A DNA stretch of 64,000 nucleotides from Campylorhamphus procurvoides (taxonomy: Eukaryota > Chordata > Aves > Passeriformes > Dendrocolaptidae), in assembly GCA_013396655.1 (NCBI GenBank), contig WBMV01006632.1, forward strand, positions 1,001,806 through 1,065,805. Reading direction: 5' to 3'. The translations under genes and the position numbers were made by a program. Within the stretch, counting starts at the first letter, position 1. Each line of letters opens with the position of its first letter. The notes beneath the pieces were generated by a model that was given only the letters and a program-made list of their open reading frames with translations, searched no databases and was not told where the DNA came from. Shown piece after piece: positions 39,294-51,200 of the stretch.

Positions 39294-42200
39294 GTAAGTC
39301 AGATTTTAAAACAGTATTTGTAAACTCTGTGACTATGCCAGTTGAGTCGTTCATGGGAGACCATTATATTTTACACTGTAAACTGCTCCCCAAAAATATC
39401 TTGTGAAATTTAGCAAAACCCCCAAAGCTCTATTCATTTTAAACTTCTGAATGTTCTATAGAATTACTTTAGTTTTTAATTGAATACTGACAAGTGTTAC
39501 TTTTTATCTTGACTTTCTGCAACTTCTTGATGTTCATGATGTGAGTTTCTCTGTTTAATGTATGACTTTTCAGAAGAATGTTGTCGGTGTCTACTATTTA
39601 AGGAGTCACTGTTATTAATAAAAGACATAAAAATTGTAGTGATTTGATATAATTTGATTCTATATCTTTACGGCTTTATCAGTCGAAGAAACATATTTTG
39701 TAAAAAATTCAAATTTCTTTTTCTAAACTGATTAAACTGATTAGCAAGCGCACTCCAGAGCTGACCACATTCTACAGCTATATTCATGAAAAAAAAGTAC
39801 AAAATTAAGTGAAGATCTTGGTTGAGTTAAAATCCAAACTTGGCCTATTATTTCATATTAAAAAGAATTCATGCATTGTAGTGCATTAGTGTCTGAGCCA
39901 CCATGTGCTGAGCAAGTGAACGCAAGATGAAAGTGTTGCTTTTTGGGTTTGTTTTTCTCACTGTAAGAGGAAAGTTGTGGCTATGGTCAAGCAGCATAGC
40001 TGTACAATGCGTTCATCAAGGCACGGGAATTACCCAGAAGGGACTTAAAAGGACTATGGGGGCCCTACTGCTCCTGCAATCTGATTTTTGTGTGGATTAA
40101 TTTTACTCATCTGTGCTGCTCTTTTGAAATTTGGTAGAGGTTTAAGGCACTGAAGATTGAGAAGAGTGGGATTTCTTTTATAGTTATGTCCTTCTGTGGT
40201 TTTTGTGAAATTTTACATTTTACACAATGTATTAGTAAGCTTAAATGTTTATTAACTTCTCATTATTGACCTCTCTAGAAATGTTATAGTCTAAGAAAAA
40301 GTGTGTATTATAGAATATGAAATCCTAAAACTAATCTGAAAATATAATCCATTAATTTTAGGTGACAGCTCTGTGATCAGTGAAGTAGAACTAATTAACA
40401 TAGGGCAGCTGCCAAGCAAACAAGAGCAAAACTTGGCAAAAGCAAGTTACAGTTCGGATAAGTTTCTGCTTGTTTAAGGCAGTGCAGAGGTCTCTGAGAC
40501 TGGCCTGTTGCACTTCACACTAACACTTCTGGATTTTCATGTAGCACTACTGACTATTCATTTTACTCAGTTACCTGGTGACGCATAGTCCTGATGTGTT
40601 GAAGTTAAAAAAACCTGACTGTATCATGTCTAAAATCTGTCCATTCAAAAAAGATTTTACTGCTTTCAGCGACTCTGGAGACATTTTCATTCTTTCAGTA
40701 CATTATTGTTGTGATTGTGAGTGATGGGTGGTATGTGCTGGGTCAGAAAAAAAGAGCAATTGTGAAAACTGCCATTGTGTTTTGATGTGTCAAATATTTG
40801 AACTTTTACTACCCAGAGGAAACAATTGTTCTTATTATATGTTCTTCTCCATAGCAATGTTCATGATGGCCCATACAGCTTAATAGCATCTTTCAGCACT
40901 TTATAGAAAGATGACAGACAAACTGTAGAGATCAAATAAATTATAAATTTATGTAACCAATTTTAGTGTATTGTGAGAAAGAGTCTTGGTTTTCAGCTCG
41001 ATTAATCTTTCATGAAACTCACCTGTCTGAATGGTGTGTCTGGTTAGTATATTGTTAATAAGTTGCATCAAATAAAATTACTGTGGAGTTATACATATTT
41101 TGTATGTATATTGTATGTATGTATGTGCATATTTTGTATATATAAAGTGTACACTAGTACACTTTCAAAAAAAAAAAGCAAACTTACCAGCCCTGAAAAC
41201 AGTAATTTTCTACATGGATTTCACCATTGGTGGGACTGATTCTGCAACCCTCACTCACGTGACTTCAAAGGAATTATTCTCATGAGTAAGGGAGTTCTGT
41301 TTGTGATACTAGCACAGACACGTTTTATGGAAATATCCTGTTTGATCAGGTATGACTCTTCTCCTGCCAGCTATCATGAGACAGCCAATAATTTTAAATT
41401 CACCACATCTTTTATGCACTTTTGTCTGTCGACATTTTCCCATGTGCTATCTGTGCTTTCCCCGCCCCCCTCCCCCCCCAGTTGTTAAGCTATGGTTACA
41501 CCTCCTACTCATAACTTGGTTGCACATAAAAATATTGAGGGACTAAATCCTCTCCTTGCATATGCATATGTAACATCTGACAGGATTTAATCAGGAACCT
41601 GCAGGCTCTTCTGCCAAATAATTTTGTTATAGGAATAGAAACTACAGCAATTCTACATTCAGGAATTATCACCTAAGATAAGGTCCTTATGCCTGCAGTT
41701 TTACATTCCTAAGTAAAATGGCCGTTAAACAAACATGCATTTGCAGCTAGAACACTCTAAGCCATATCAGAATTCAGGTTTTATTGAGGAGATTTGTTGA
41801 GGTCACTTAGCATGACTAATTTGAAAAATTCAAATTTGAATGATAATGGCATACACCCTATATTGAAATTACTGTTCTGTTCATTTTTCTAATGGTTATG
41901 CTCAGTTACTGTATGGAAATTCATTATATCTGTAGGACTTAGCAGAACAGAAACAATTGCAGTGGAAACTTTCCCAAAATGTTCAGCTCTTTGAACAAAC
42001 TTATTTTAAAATAAATAAAACTGCAGAATATATTGACATGACCATTGTCATAATTCTGCTTAAATAGCAACGGATCCTGGGTGCAATACAAAATATTGTC
42101 AGTTACTAACACAGGAAACACCTGACCTCCTCTGAATTAGTAAACAAAGTGCCATAAAAATCATCCTGAAAAACTTTACCTTTAAATTGGAAGAAGTCCA

Positions 42201-45200
42201 CAAATTAATGACCTGTGAAAATGAGAAGTATAGAACCATGTTTCAATTGAAAAGTGATCAAATGGCATCTTTTTAAAATATGAGATTTTGTCTTACGTTT
42301 GAACTCTGTTTCTTATTATTTCATGTTCACTGATTTGTCATTTTTTAAAGAGAGTCAGAATGAATAAAGGGAAGGGTTCATTATTGCAATCCTTTACTAA
42401 TCAGAGCTTTGGATGAGTACGAAAGACGTGAAAGTCCCAAAATGCTGACAGTACCAGAGCTACCACTGCACCCTGATGACTAATGCAATACGTTTGAGTT
42501 CTCAGCACTCCTCCCATCCAGGCCAATAACAATAGTTCTGTTGACTTCAAAGAGAGAGAAGCAGGTCCCATATGAATAATGTTGGGAAGATGTTAAAGGC
42601 GTGTTCAGTCATTTAGATTTGAGTAGGTGGAGGAGGGAGGATTCCATAATTACGTATAATATTGCTTGGCACTCAATTAATGATTAGTTTATTCTTGTTT
42701 GTAAATTGCTTTGAAGGTGCAAAGAAACATACACATCCTATGGGCTTAATTCTGTTCTGTTACATCAGAATAAATCCAGGATAACTCCAGTGTGACTCTA
42801 AGGTGTCATTTCGGACATAGCGTTCAGGTATCATTACAATAAAATACAAGCTTTCAGACAGGACACTGTGCAAATGACAGTCACCATAAACTTGCTCCCT
42901 GATGGCACGTCTCCCAGCCCAACAAAGAAACAGATTGTGCAACCAGCCTCTAACTTCTCTGCAGTTTCCATTTTTCTTCACAGTCTCTCAGAGACTGAGA
43001 GACCAGCAAATCTTGGCCTTATTCTGATCAGCTTGTCTTCCCCAAGGTCCTCAGGATGCATCCCACACATTCCAGTGGCTTCTATTGCTTTAATTAACAC
43101 TAATCACCATGTGTCTATCGAAAGTGCTGTGCTTGGATACTTGTGTAGAAGGGAATTTTTGTCACTACCTGGAAATATGATAGAGTTAGCTGCTAGGAGA
43201 CAGCACTTCTCTGCTGGAAACAGCACTAGGAAAAAAAGGGTTTGCATCCCAGATCAATATTAGAAAAAGGGTTTGCATCCCAGATCAATATTAGAAATAG
43301 ACAGCTAGGTTGGGGGGAGACTTCTAACTGCTGATTATGGCAGACAACTGGAAAGCAGTGGCTGGGGAGGCAGAGGAACCTCCAAACCTGCACCAAGTTG
43401 CATAAATATCATTCCAAAATTGTTGATGTTTATCTGGTGAACGAGGCAGCTTTGTCTGCCTGCCCTCCTTCCTATAACGATGGTAACTGAGAGAGACAAT
43501 ACCAAACACAGACATCAAGTTCATTGGATCAGCCTTTACAAATTACAACACAAACTGTACTAAGGAATTTGGATTGAAGATCTTCCATTAGCAACAAGTA
43601 GCAGAATGGGGTTTTCCTTAGTTAGCATAGGACAAGTGTGGAAATATAGGACCTAAATTTACAATCCCTACCATCAGCAATGAAAAAGTTCCTGACATTT
43701 CCATTACTGGCATTCAAAAACAAAGGATGAGACTACAGTGCAAAATACGTATTTTTCACTGCTTGAAAACAGTATTTTTCAAGCAGTGAAAAATACCAAA
43801 AAGAGTTGCAGGCTAAGCTGGGGAGTTTTATGAGTATTCATGTCCTTAAATAACAGAATTCTTTACAGGCATAATTTTTATCTCAGAGGTAATCAAAATA
43901 GTTTTTCAGTTCGGCCTGTTAAGTATGAGAGTGATGTGTCTGGGTGTGAGGTATTAGTCTCACGGTTGTGTAACAGAATAGGCCACAGGATGCAGACAGC
44001 AGACAAGATTCACTAACATTGCACGGGGAGGTGTATTCCCATACTTTGCTGGGTCAAGACAATTGCTTGCATGCCAGAAGGGATTTCGGCCTAAGGGTGG
44101 AGAGTATTTCATTGTCCTTACTAAGGAGGCTCTGCTCAAGGAGTGGGATTGATTGATAAGAAACAATCAATTAATGCTCTTTCTGGTAGACCTCACCACT
44201 CAGGTTCTCTCTCTCTGATAGTATAGTCTGGCCCTTGGACTCTCCCATGTTCTGCCAGGCCGCAAGAGGAATTACGAAAGGAAAGGCTTGAGATCCGAGT
44301 GGTGTGAAAAAACAGTTTACATGAAGTCTGATATTGTCCCTTCTCCAAGAGCAGTAATAGCTGCATATGAATTTGAACCCTATTCTGAAGCTGAAGATTT
44401 AAATAGTCACCAAGACATAAACTCAAATTAAAAGATGTATTGATGCTTTTAGTACAACATGAACATATCATGATTTTCCCGCAGAGTACTTCTCTTAACT
44501 GTTTTTGTCAATAACTTGCTGGAAGAAACAAGGCAAAAACATCCTTACTTTATGAATAGTCCAATAAATTTCAAGGTATTGAATGGGCAAATCCACAGTC
44601 TAAATAAACTCCCTCACTCAGAAGCGAATAAGTGCAGCCATTATGCGCCAAGGTCTCAGGGAATGCTCTGGGCAAGACCAGATCATTGGAGATACTGTTT
44701 GGTAAATGACAGATGGCAGACCTCTTGCAGCATAAAGGTAAATGGGGAAAAGAGAGAGAGTGGAAGGAGGGTGATGCTGCTGTTCATTAATCTATTCCAT
44801 GTAAGAGGTTGTCTTAACATGAAGTAAGTGGAAAAAAATCTGTGTCCGTGTTCCAACTTTGCCAGAACAACACAATAAATTTGAAGTGAGGAAAGTCCCA
44901 TGATGTCAAGCTGTCATAGGATAAAAGATTGTCACAAATTTTATCCAAATACATCTGACACAAAACACAGAAACAAAAAAAACTATGGGAAATTATAAGG
45001 AAATGGAAAATTCACAACTGCAGCTGTTAACATTTGTTGAGAAAATTGAAACTGAAATACGTTTTGAGTCACCTGGATATGATGAATGAAAGAAGCATCC
45101 AGTCCTGTAAATCCCATATTCTTCAACCTTTTTTGTCTGAAGAGAGGAGGAACAGGTCCTAAACACAAAAAAAAAAGATGCTCTGGAGAGGTACATTCAC

Positions 45201-48200
45201 CAAGTGAACTTCATTTTCACACCTTACTTAGGAATAAAGTTAATTAAACTGTGCCTTCTTTTAAATTGTGCTAATCAAGACAGTGAGGCTTCTCTCATTT
45301 AAATTTTAATTTTAAAGTTATTACATATTGCATCTGATTCCGCCAGCCTTATTTACTCATGACTGGTTGCATAGTTAGGTCTCAAATCAAAGCCCACTGC
45401 ACTCCATGGAAATCTGCCTGATGATTGCAGTTTGCCTTCCATCTTACATTGAATGTCTTCAACCTCATTGAGAAGTTTCAAGAAAATGTTTTTATCTTTT
45501 TTGGTTAAACTACATAGTTAAGTACTCCAGGTTTATTGTGGACAAGATAAAATAAAGAATATAGAATAAATTATTTAAGATAAATACTCCTTTTCTAGTT
45601 TTGGTAACAACTCTTGCAACCACTTCTCTCTTCAGGTGAGATGTTAAAACCTAAAAATCTGTGTGAAGGCTGTATTTTGATGTAGGTATAGCTTGAAATT
45701 TCCTATGGCGAAATTCAAACTCAAAGTTCTGTCTTAAAACACAGAATTAATTTTGAAGGTTTAAACTGTCAAGGAACTCAAATACTGGAGACAGAAAAAT
45801 TGAATTGCTCAAAATCATTTGTGGAAATCCTGTATCTGCTGTCTAGATATTGCAATAGACTTGAGAAAAAGTACTTCTCCAGTCCTGTGGTAATGCAGCA
45901 TCCTGCAGCTGGGTTTTTGCTTACTGCATTTTTGCCTTACATTTTTACATGAAAATCTGTTTATTGTTCTTGCAGGTACTCTTGGATTTCAGCACAGGAT
46001 TTCATGTAGAGGTAATATATAATTCTTTAGAAACTGTTTTTTTGATCAAATTAAATGTGACCAATGAAAAAATCAAATGGAAAATACTGAACTAAGACAC
46101 TTCTGAACCTGAAGATTGAAAACATATTTAAATATTAAACTGCTAACTCCCTTGAGAGAACTTTTCCTAAACCTAAATGACTATCTCATACAAAGGAATA
46201 ATTTTAAAATAAACATGTACAGTCTTATAGTTTGGGCCTTACAGACACGTGAAAAAGCATGGTCTACAAAAATCTCCTTTCTCCTTATTGTTGAAAATTC
46301 TAATTGTATTAATTTAAAATGGATTGACATCATATGATACTGGAACTCTGTGTCAAAGGTAAAAGAATGGGACGAAAATGGAACGGCAAGATGGAAAACC
46401 TTCAGAAGACAAAAACGTGAATGGATCAAATTTGCTGCAGCTTGTAGAGAAGGAGAAGATAATTCTAAGAGGAATCCAATTGCCAGAGTAAGTAGGAAGA
46501 AAAACAAAAGTTTCACTGACAAGGAAGTTTTTTGCAAAGACAGGCTGATAAAAGCAAAGAGATTTAAAAATGTATTTGCTTAGAGTAGTCGAAGCGTGGA
46601 ATGTAGAATAAAAGAAAGATGATGCACTATTTCCAGCTTTGTTGAGACAATGTCATAAGATGAGCCCATGTAGCTGCTGAGGAGTGATCAGAAGCTTCCT
46701 AGAACATTGCTGTCAGTCTTCGTCCTGGGCAGATCCAACCGGTGTCTTCATGTGCAGCATCTGTGTACCAGATCACAGTATTTTTCTTTTCTCTCTCACC
46801 CTGATAAACCCTTGAGCAGAAATTCAAGCGTTGTGCATGACTTCTGTAGGAATCAGAGAAAAGATGGTATCTTCCTGTCCTTTCACTTACTGAGGTCCAG
46901 GCACAGTGCGATAGTCTTGGAGGTTTCCCTCTCCACTTCACTGCCAGATTTAAGAGAAAGATAAAGCCTATCTAGCACTTAAGGGGAGATGGATCTCTAG
47001 GTTAACTGTTTAGCAGAAGAACCCTCCATTGAGTCTGTCAACTGAACCTTGTGAAAGGTGGTTGAGAAACTGAAATTATACAGATTTTTTTACATTAAAT
47101 AAGAATTGAAGAAAAAGCCCTGCAGGTATCCTTAGTAAACTGACATAAATTGTTATCTGTTGCTGTAGATCCGATCAGATTGTGAAGAAGACAATCCAAT
47201 CACATACAGCATCTCTGGAGTTGGAATTGATCGTGCGCCCTATGGAATATTTGTTGTTAACCCAAGAACAGGAGAAATTAATATAACATCAATAGTGGAT
47301 AGGGAAGTAACCCCAGTATTTGTTGTAAGTACGCCCCGTCTTTTTACCTTTATGGCGATGTATCCAGGGTGGGGCAGATGAAATTCATTTGTTTCAGATT
47401 GCTACTTTGCTTACTTTTGGTTTTAAAATGAGTACATGTCTTTATCTAGATACGCTGCTTTGCTAAACACTCAGTGACAGGTATAGATTTGGAACCACCT
47501 CTCGAACTTCGAGTCAGAGTCCTGGATATAAATGATAACCCTCCTATATTTGCGCAAACTGTATTTACAGGATCTATTGAAGAGAGCAGTATGGACAGTA
47601 AGTAATGATGATATGCCTTTATAGTAGTGGGTAGTGAAGCTCTCAGAATACAGTAAATATAAACTTGGGGTACTCATTCTGCTTTTCTCAGGCAATGACA
47701 TATATTGGCCAGGCCAACTGCAGAGGAAAGAGCACCAGATGCTTCTCCAAGTGCTATTTGAGCCAGGGCCTGAGCTCATTGCTATAAATTAAGCATCAGT
47801 GCTTCCTTCCCCCTTTCCTCCCACACATGAATGATGAATGGTCCAGTTTCTAACCATACCATTATGCAAATTCTTTCCGATGTGAAAATGAAAAATAATT
47901 CAGTTCATTTCTTCTCATTAAAATAAAAATAACATCACACATTTATTTCCTTTGAGGGTATATAAACATATTTTTGCCCTTTTTCCCTTTCAAATATTTG
48001 TATTTGTAGCCTGTGTATTGCAGTTGCAGTAGAATATTACTAAAGAAACTCTTACTTAAACCATTAAAATGATTATTTTTACCAAAAGTAAAGAAATCCA
48101 CATTAGACATGCAAATAGCACTGAATCAATCGTGCCTAACACTCATTTTCTACTTTACAGAAATTCTCATTTAAAACGGTGGCAATTTCTTATATTAATA

Positions 48201-51200
48201 TCTACCAGCTCAGTACTTACTGTACTTACATATTCCCTATGGTGATTTCAAGAAGTTCAATGAAAAGTTGCATTATTCCATCTGACCATGATTTTTAATT
48301 CATTTTAAATCATCAGCACCCAGCCAGAGTCAGTATTAAAAACATACATTTTTTTCTTTGTAAATGTCAATGAATAGGTAGCCTTCTAACATTTTTATAC
48401 AACAAGCTTTAGCATTGTCTTGATGAGTTGTCTGCAGGAGCAAAACAGATTTACTGATTTTTGGTTTTAATTATTTGTTATTCTTAGATACACTGGTGAT
48501 GAAAATCATTGCAACAGATGCAGATGAACCTAATCACTTGAATTCTAAAATTGCCTTCAAGATAGAGAGTCAGGAACCTTCAGGGACACCCATGTTCATT
48601 ATGAATAAATATACTGGAGAACTCCATCTTGCAAATTATCTCGACAGAGAGGTAACATTTCCTTTTCCACAGTTAAATAATATGATGTTGTGGTGTATAT
48701 GTGTTACAAGAACATGAAAAAAAAATAGAAGAAAGGTTGTATTTTTTACAAAACTTAATGAAGAAATGCATGTTTTCCATGTGTTACAATAAAATGTCTA
48801 TGGCAAATTCCTGTATTAGGAAATAGTAGCAAAACATGAGAATTTATAAGATGCACAGATGATCTACTCATTTCTCTTTTTGTGACAGCAACACAGTAGC
48901 TACACTCTTGTGGTGAAGGCATCAGACCGGGATGGAGCTGCAGATGGAATATCATCCCTTTGTAGCTGTAACGTTAAAGTTATTGATGTCAATGACAACT
49001 TCCCGACTCTTGCTCAAAGCTCTGTAAGTTTCCAATATCAAAAGCAACATAACTGTTTTAAAACCCTGTTAAAAAATCCCCTGTTGATAACAGAGCCCTT
49101 ACTGACCCATCAAGCACTTTCATATTTGAACACTTGACTGGATTAAGACGGTTGCTCCTTTGAAGCATGCTCGAAATACAGTCTATTGCTTGTGCATCAA
49201 TTCTGGTAGCATACACATTGTATATTCTTGCATTCAGTCATTTGGATGTCCATGCCCCTGCAACATGGCCATATGATGTATATTAGCCCAATCTTTTTAA
49301 GATCTTTTCCTACAGAAAGCACAAATCCTCTCTCCCTAAGATGCCTCTGCAAACACTTGAGGTGACACAGCTCTTCAGATCTGCAACCAGAATCACAATT
49401 TACCCAGAACACATGGTGTTTTTATTAAATTGGCATGGGCTGGGCATAGGACAGCCTTCAAAAGAATCTCTGCAGACAGCTCTGTTTTCCTCACATTATA
49501 TATAACAGTGTTTGATAACAAGTATTTATCTGTCATTCCAGTTTTCAGCAAGTATTTCAGAAAATTCACTCAGCTCAGAACTGTTACGAATACAAGCTCT
49601 GGATGCTGATGAAGAGTTTACAGACAATTGGTTAGCAGAGTTTTTCTTTATATCCGGTAATGAAGATAACTATTTTGAAATTGTTACAGATCGAGCTACA
49701 AATCAAGGAATTCTTAGAGTAATTAAGGTATGGATAAATATTGTGATTCAACTCTTGAAATAATCATCTTTAAATACTTTCAATTAATTGTTAACAAAAT
49801 TAAGTGGGCAGTAAAAACATTGTCGCTCAACCATTTAAAATAAAAAATATTTAAATAAAATTAAACTTTTATGTATTATCTAGCTCTCTGTGGTTTGTCT
49901 TTTAGGAACTGGATTATGAACAGCTCCGAACCCACTCACTGATGATTGGTGTCAGGAATGTAGCTGCCTTCCACCACTCTGTTGCGCAGGAATATCAAAT
50001 ATATGGAACACCCCTCACAATTGAAGTAAAAAATCTGATTGAACCACCAAGGTTTCACCCATCTTCAGTTACGTTTTCTCTATCAGAAGGCACAAGAATG
50101 AATTCTATTATAGGAACATACACAGCCATTGATGAGGATACAAGAGCTATTGCATCAAATGTTGTGTAAGCTCTGCTCTGCTTAACTTCCTGGATGGAAT
50201 AATTCTTTTGAGATTTCAGTGGGATGGGGAATAGGTATTTTAAAGAATGCTTTAAAAAACAACTTAAAACAATGTTCATTTATCAGCAATAGAATAATAG
50301 CAATAGAATAGGATAGCATTTAGCCCATTTTTGTGCTATAATTGCTTTCTTTCCTGACCTATTTCCTTAGTCCTATGTATAAGGCAAAATATAATTTTTC
50401 TAACAGGCTATAACTTAAATAAAACAGGTTTGGGTTTTTTTCTTTCCCAATCTAAGAATACTTTTTTCTGGAAATGTTTGCTACAAATAGTGATTTTGTT
50501 AGCATCTCTGAAAGAGCAAGTAGAAAAATCCAATAATGGGCAATGTTATCCAATCAGAATAGGTCACAACCAGTTCATTCCATAGAAAAAGAAAATTATT
50601 TTACACTTATTTCCCTTGAAATTAATAATAATAACTGGGATCAGAATTTTATTTTTTATGTATGTAGAAATAAATTCAGCTTATTTACTAAGGTTTGGGG
50701 GAAAATCATAAAACAGAGAAATGTGTTAGCAAATACAACTCTAGATTGTTACAGAAAGAGCTGTGGATTTAACTACTGCTATCAGGAAAGCTTCTAGTAA
50801 AGGTTTATAGGACCAAGACAGATTTTACTTTTAAACTGTGACGCCACTTTCAAAATACAATGTGCTTCTACACATTTACTTTTTTCCTAATCACTTGTCT
50901 GGTCTACACCTTTTGAAGTCTACATGAATTTTGCTTGAACGGGCTGAAATGCAATAGGCCCTAGCTCAGTTTAAAGAAAAATGTTTTAAAGTGACAAGCA
51001 TTGTTTGCAAAATAAATATGTAATACATATATTCATAATATAATGATGAGTATTTTCACTTCACCAAACACAGATATAGTATAGGACGTGATCCAGCTGC
51101 CTGGTTCAGAATCAATCAAAACACTGGTGAAATCACATTGAACAAAGCTATTAACCGAGAATCAATCTATGTAATCAATGGGCAGTACACAGCAGAGGTT

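Larger units (their letters stand above)
39294..45975 (+). other. Desmoglein intron 1 (6.7 kb)
   Basis: Runs from GTAAGT to TTGCAG. It contains the TGTA repeat, a C-rich tract, two possible old repeats, the 31-bp tandem duplication and the 21-bp hairpin. A 131-codon frame at 42868-43263 is not recognisable as protein. Confidence 0.8.

Noticed and set aside
41440..41490. C-rich tract followed by CAG as a possible extra exon acceptor
   Set aside because: No reading after it matches the desmoglein signal or propeptide, and exons 1, 2 and 3 already join without a gap.
42868..43263. 131-codon frame in intron 1
   Set aside because: Runs into the 31-bp tandem duplication and has no cadherin or other homology; not a missed desmoglein exon.
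46181..46537. Reverse-strand frame of 118 codons
   Set aside because: It is the antisense shadow of desmoglein exon 3 and its flanks.
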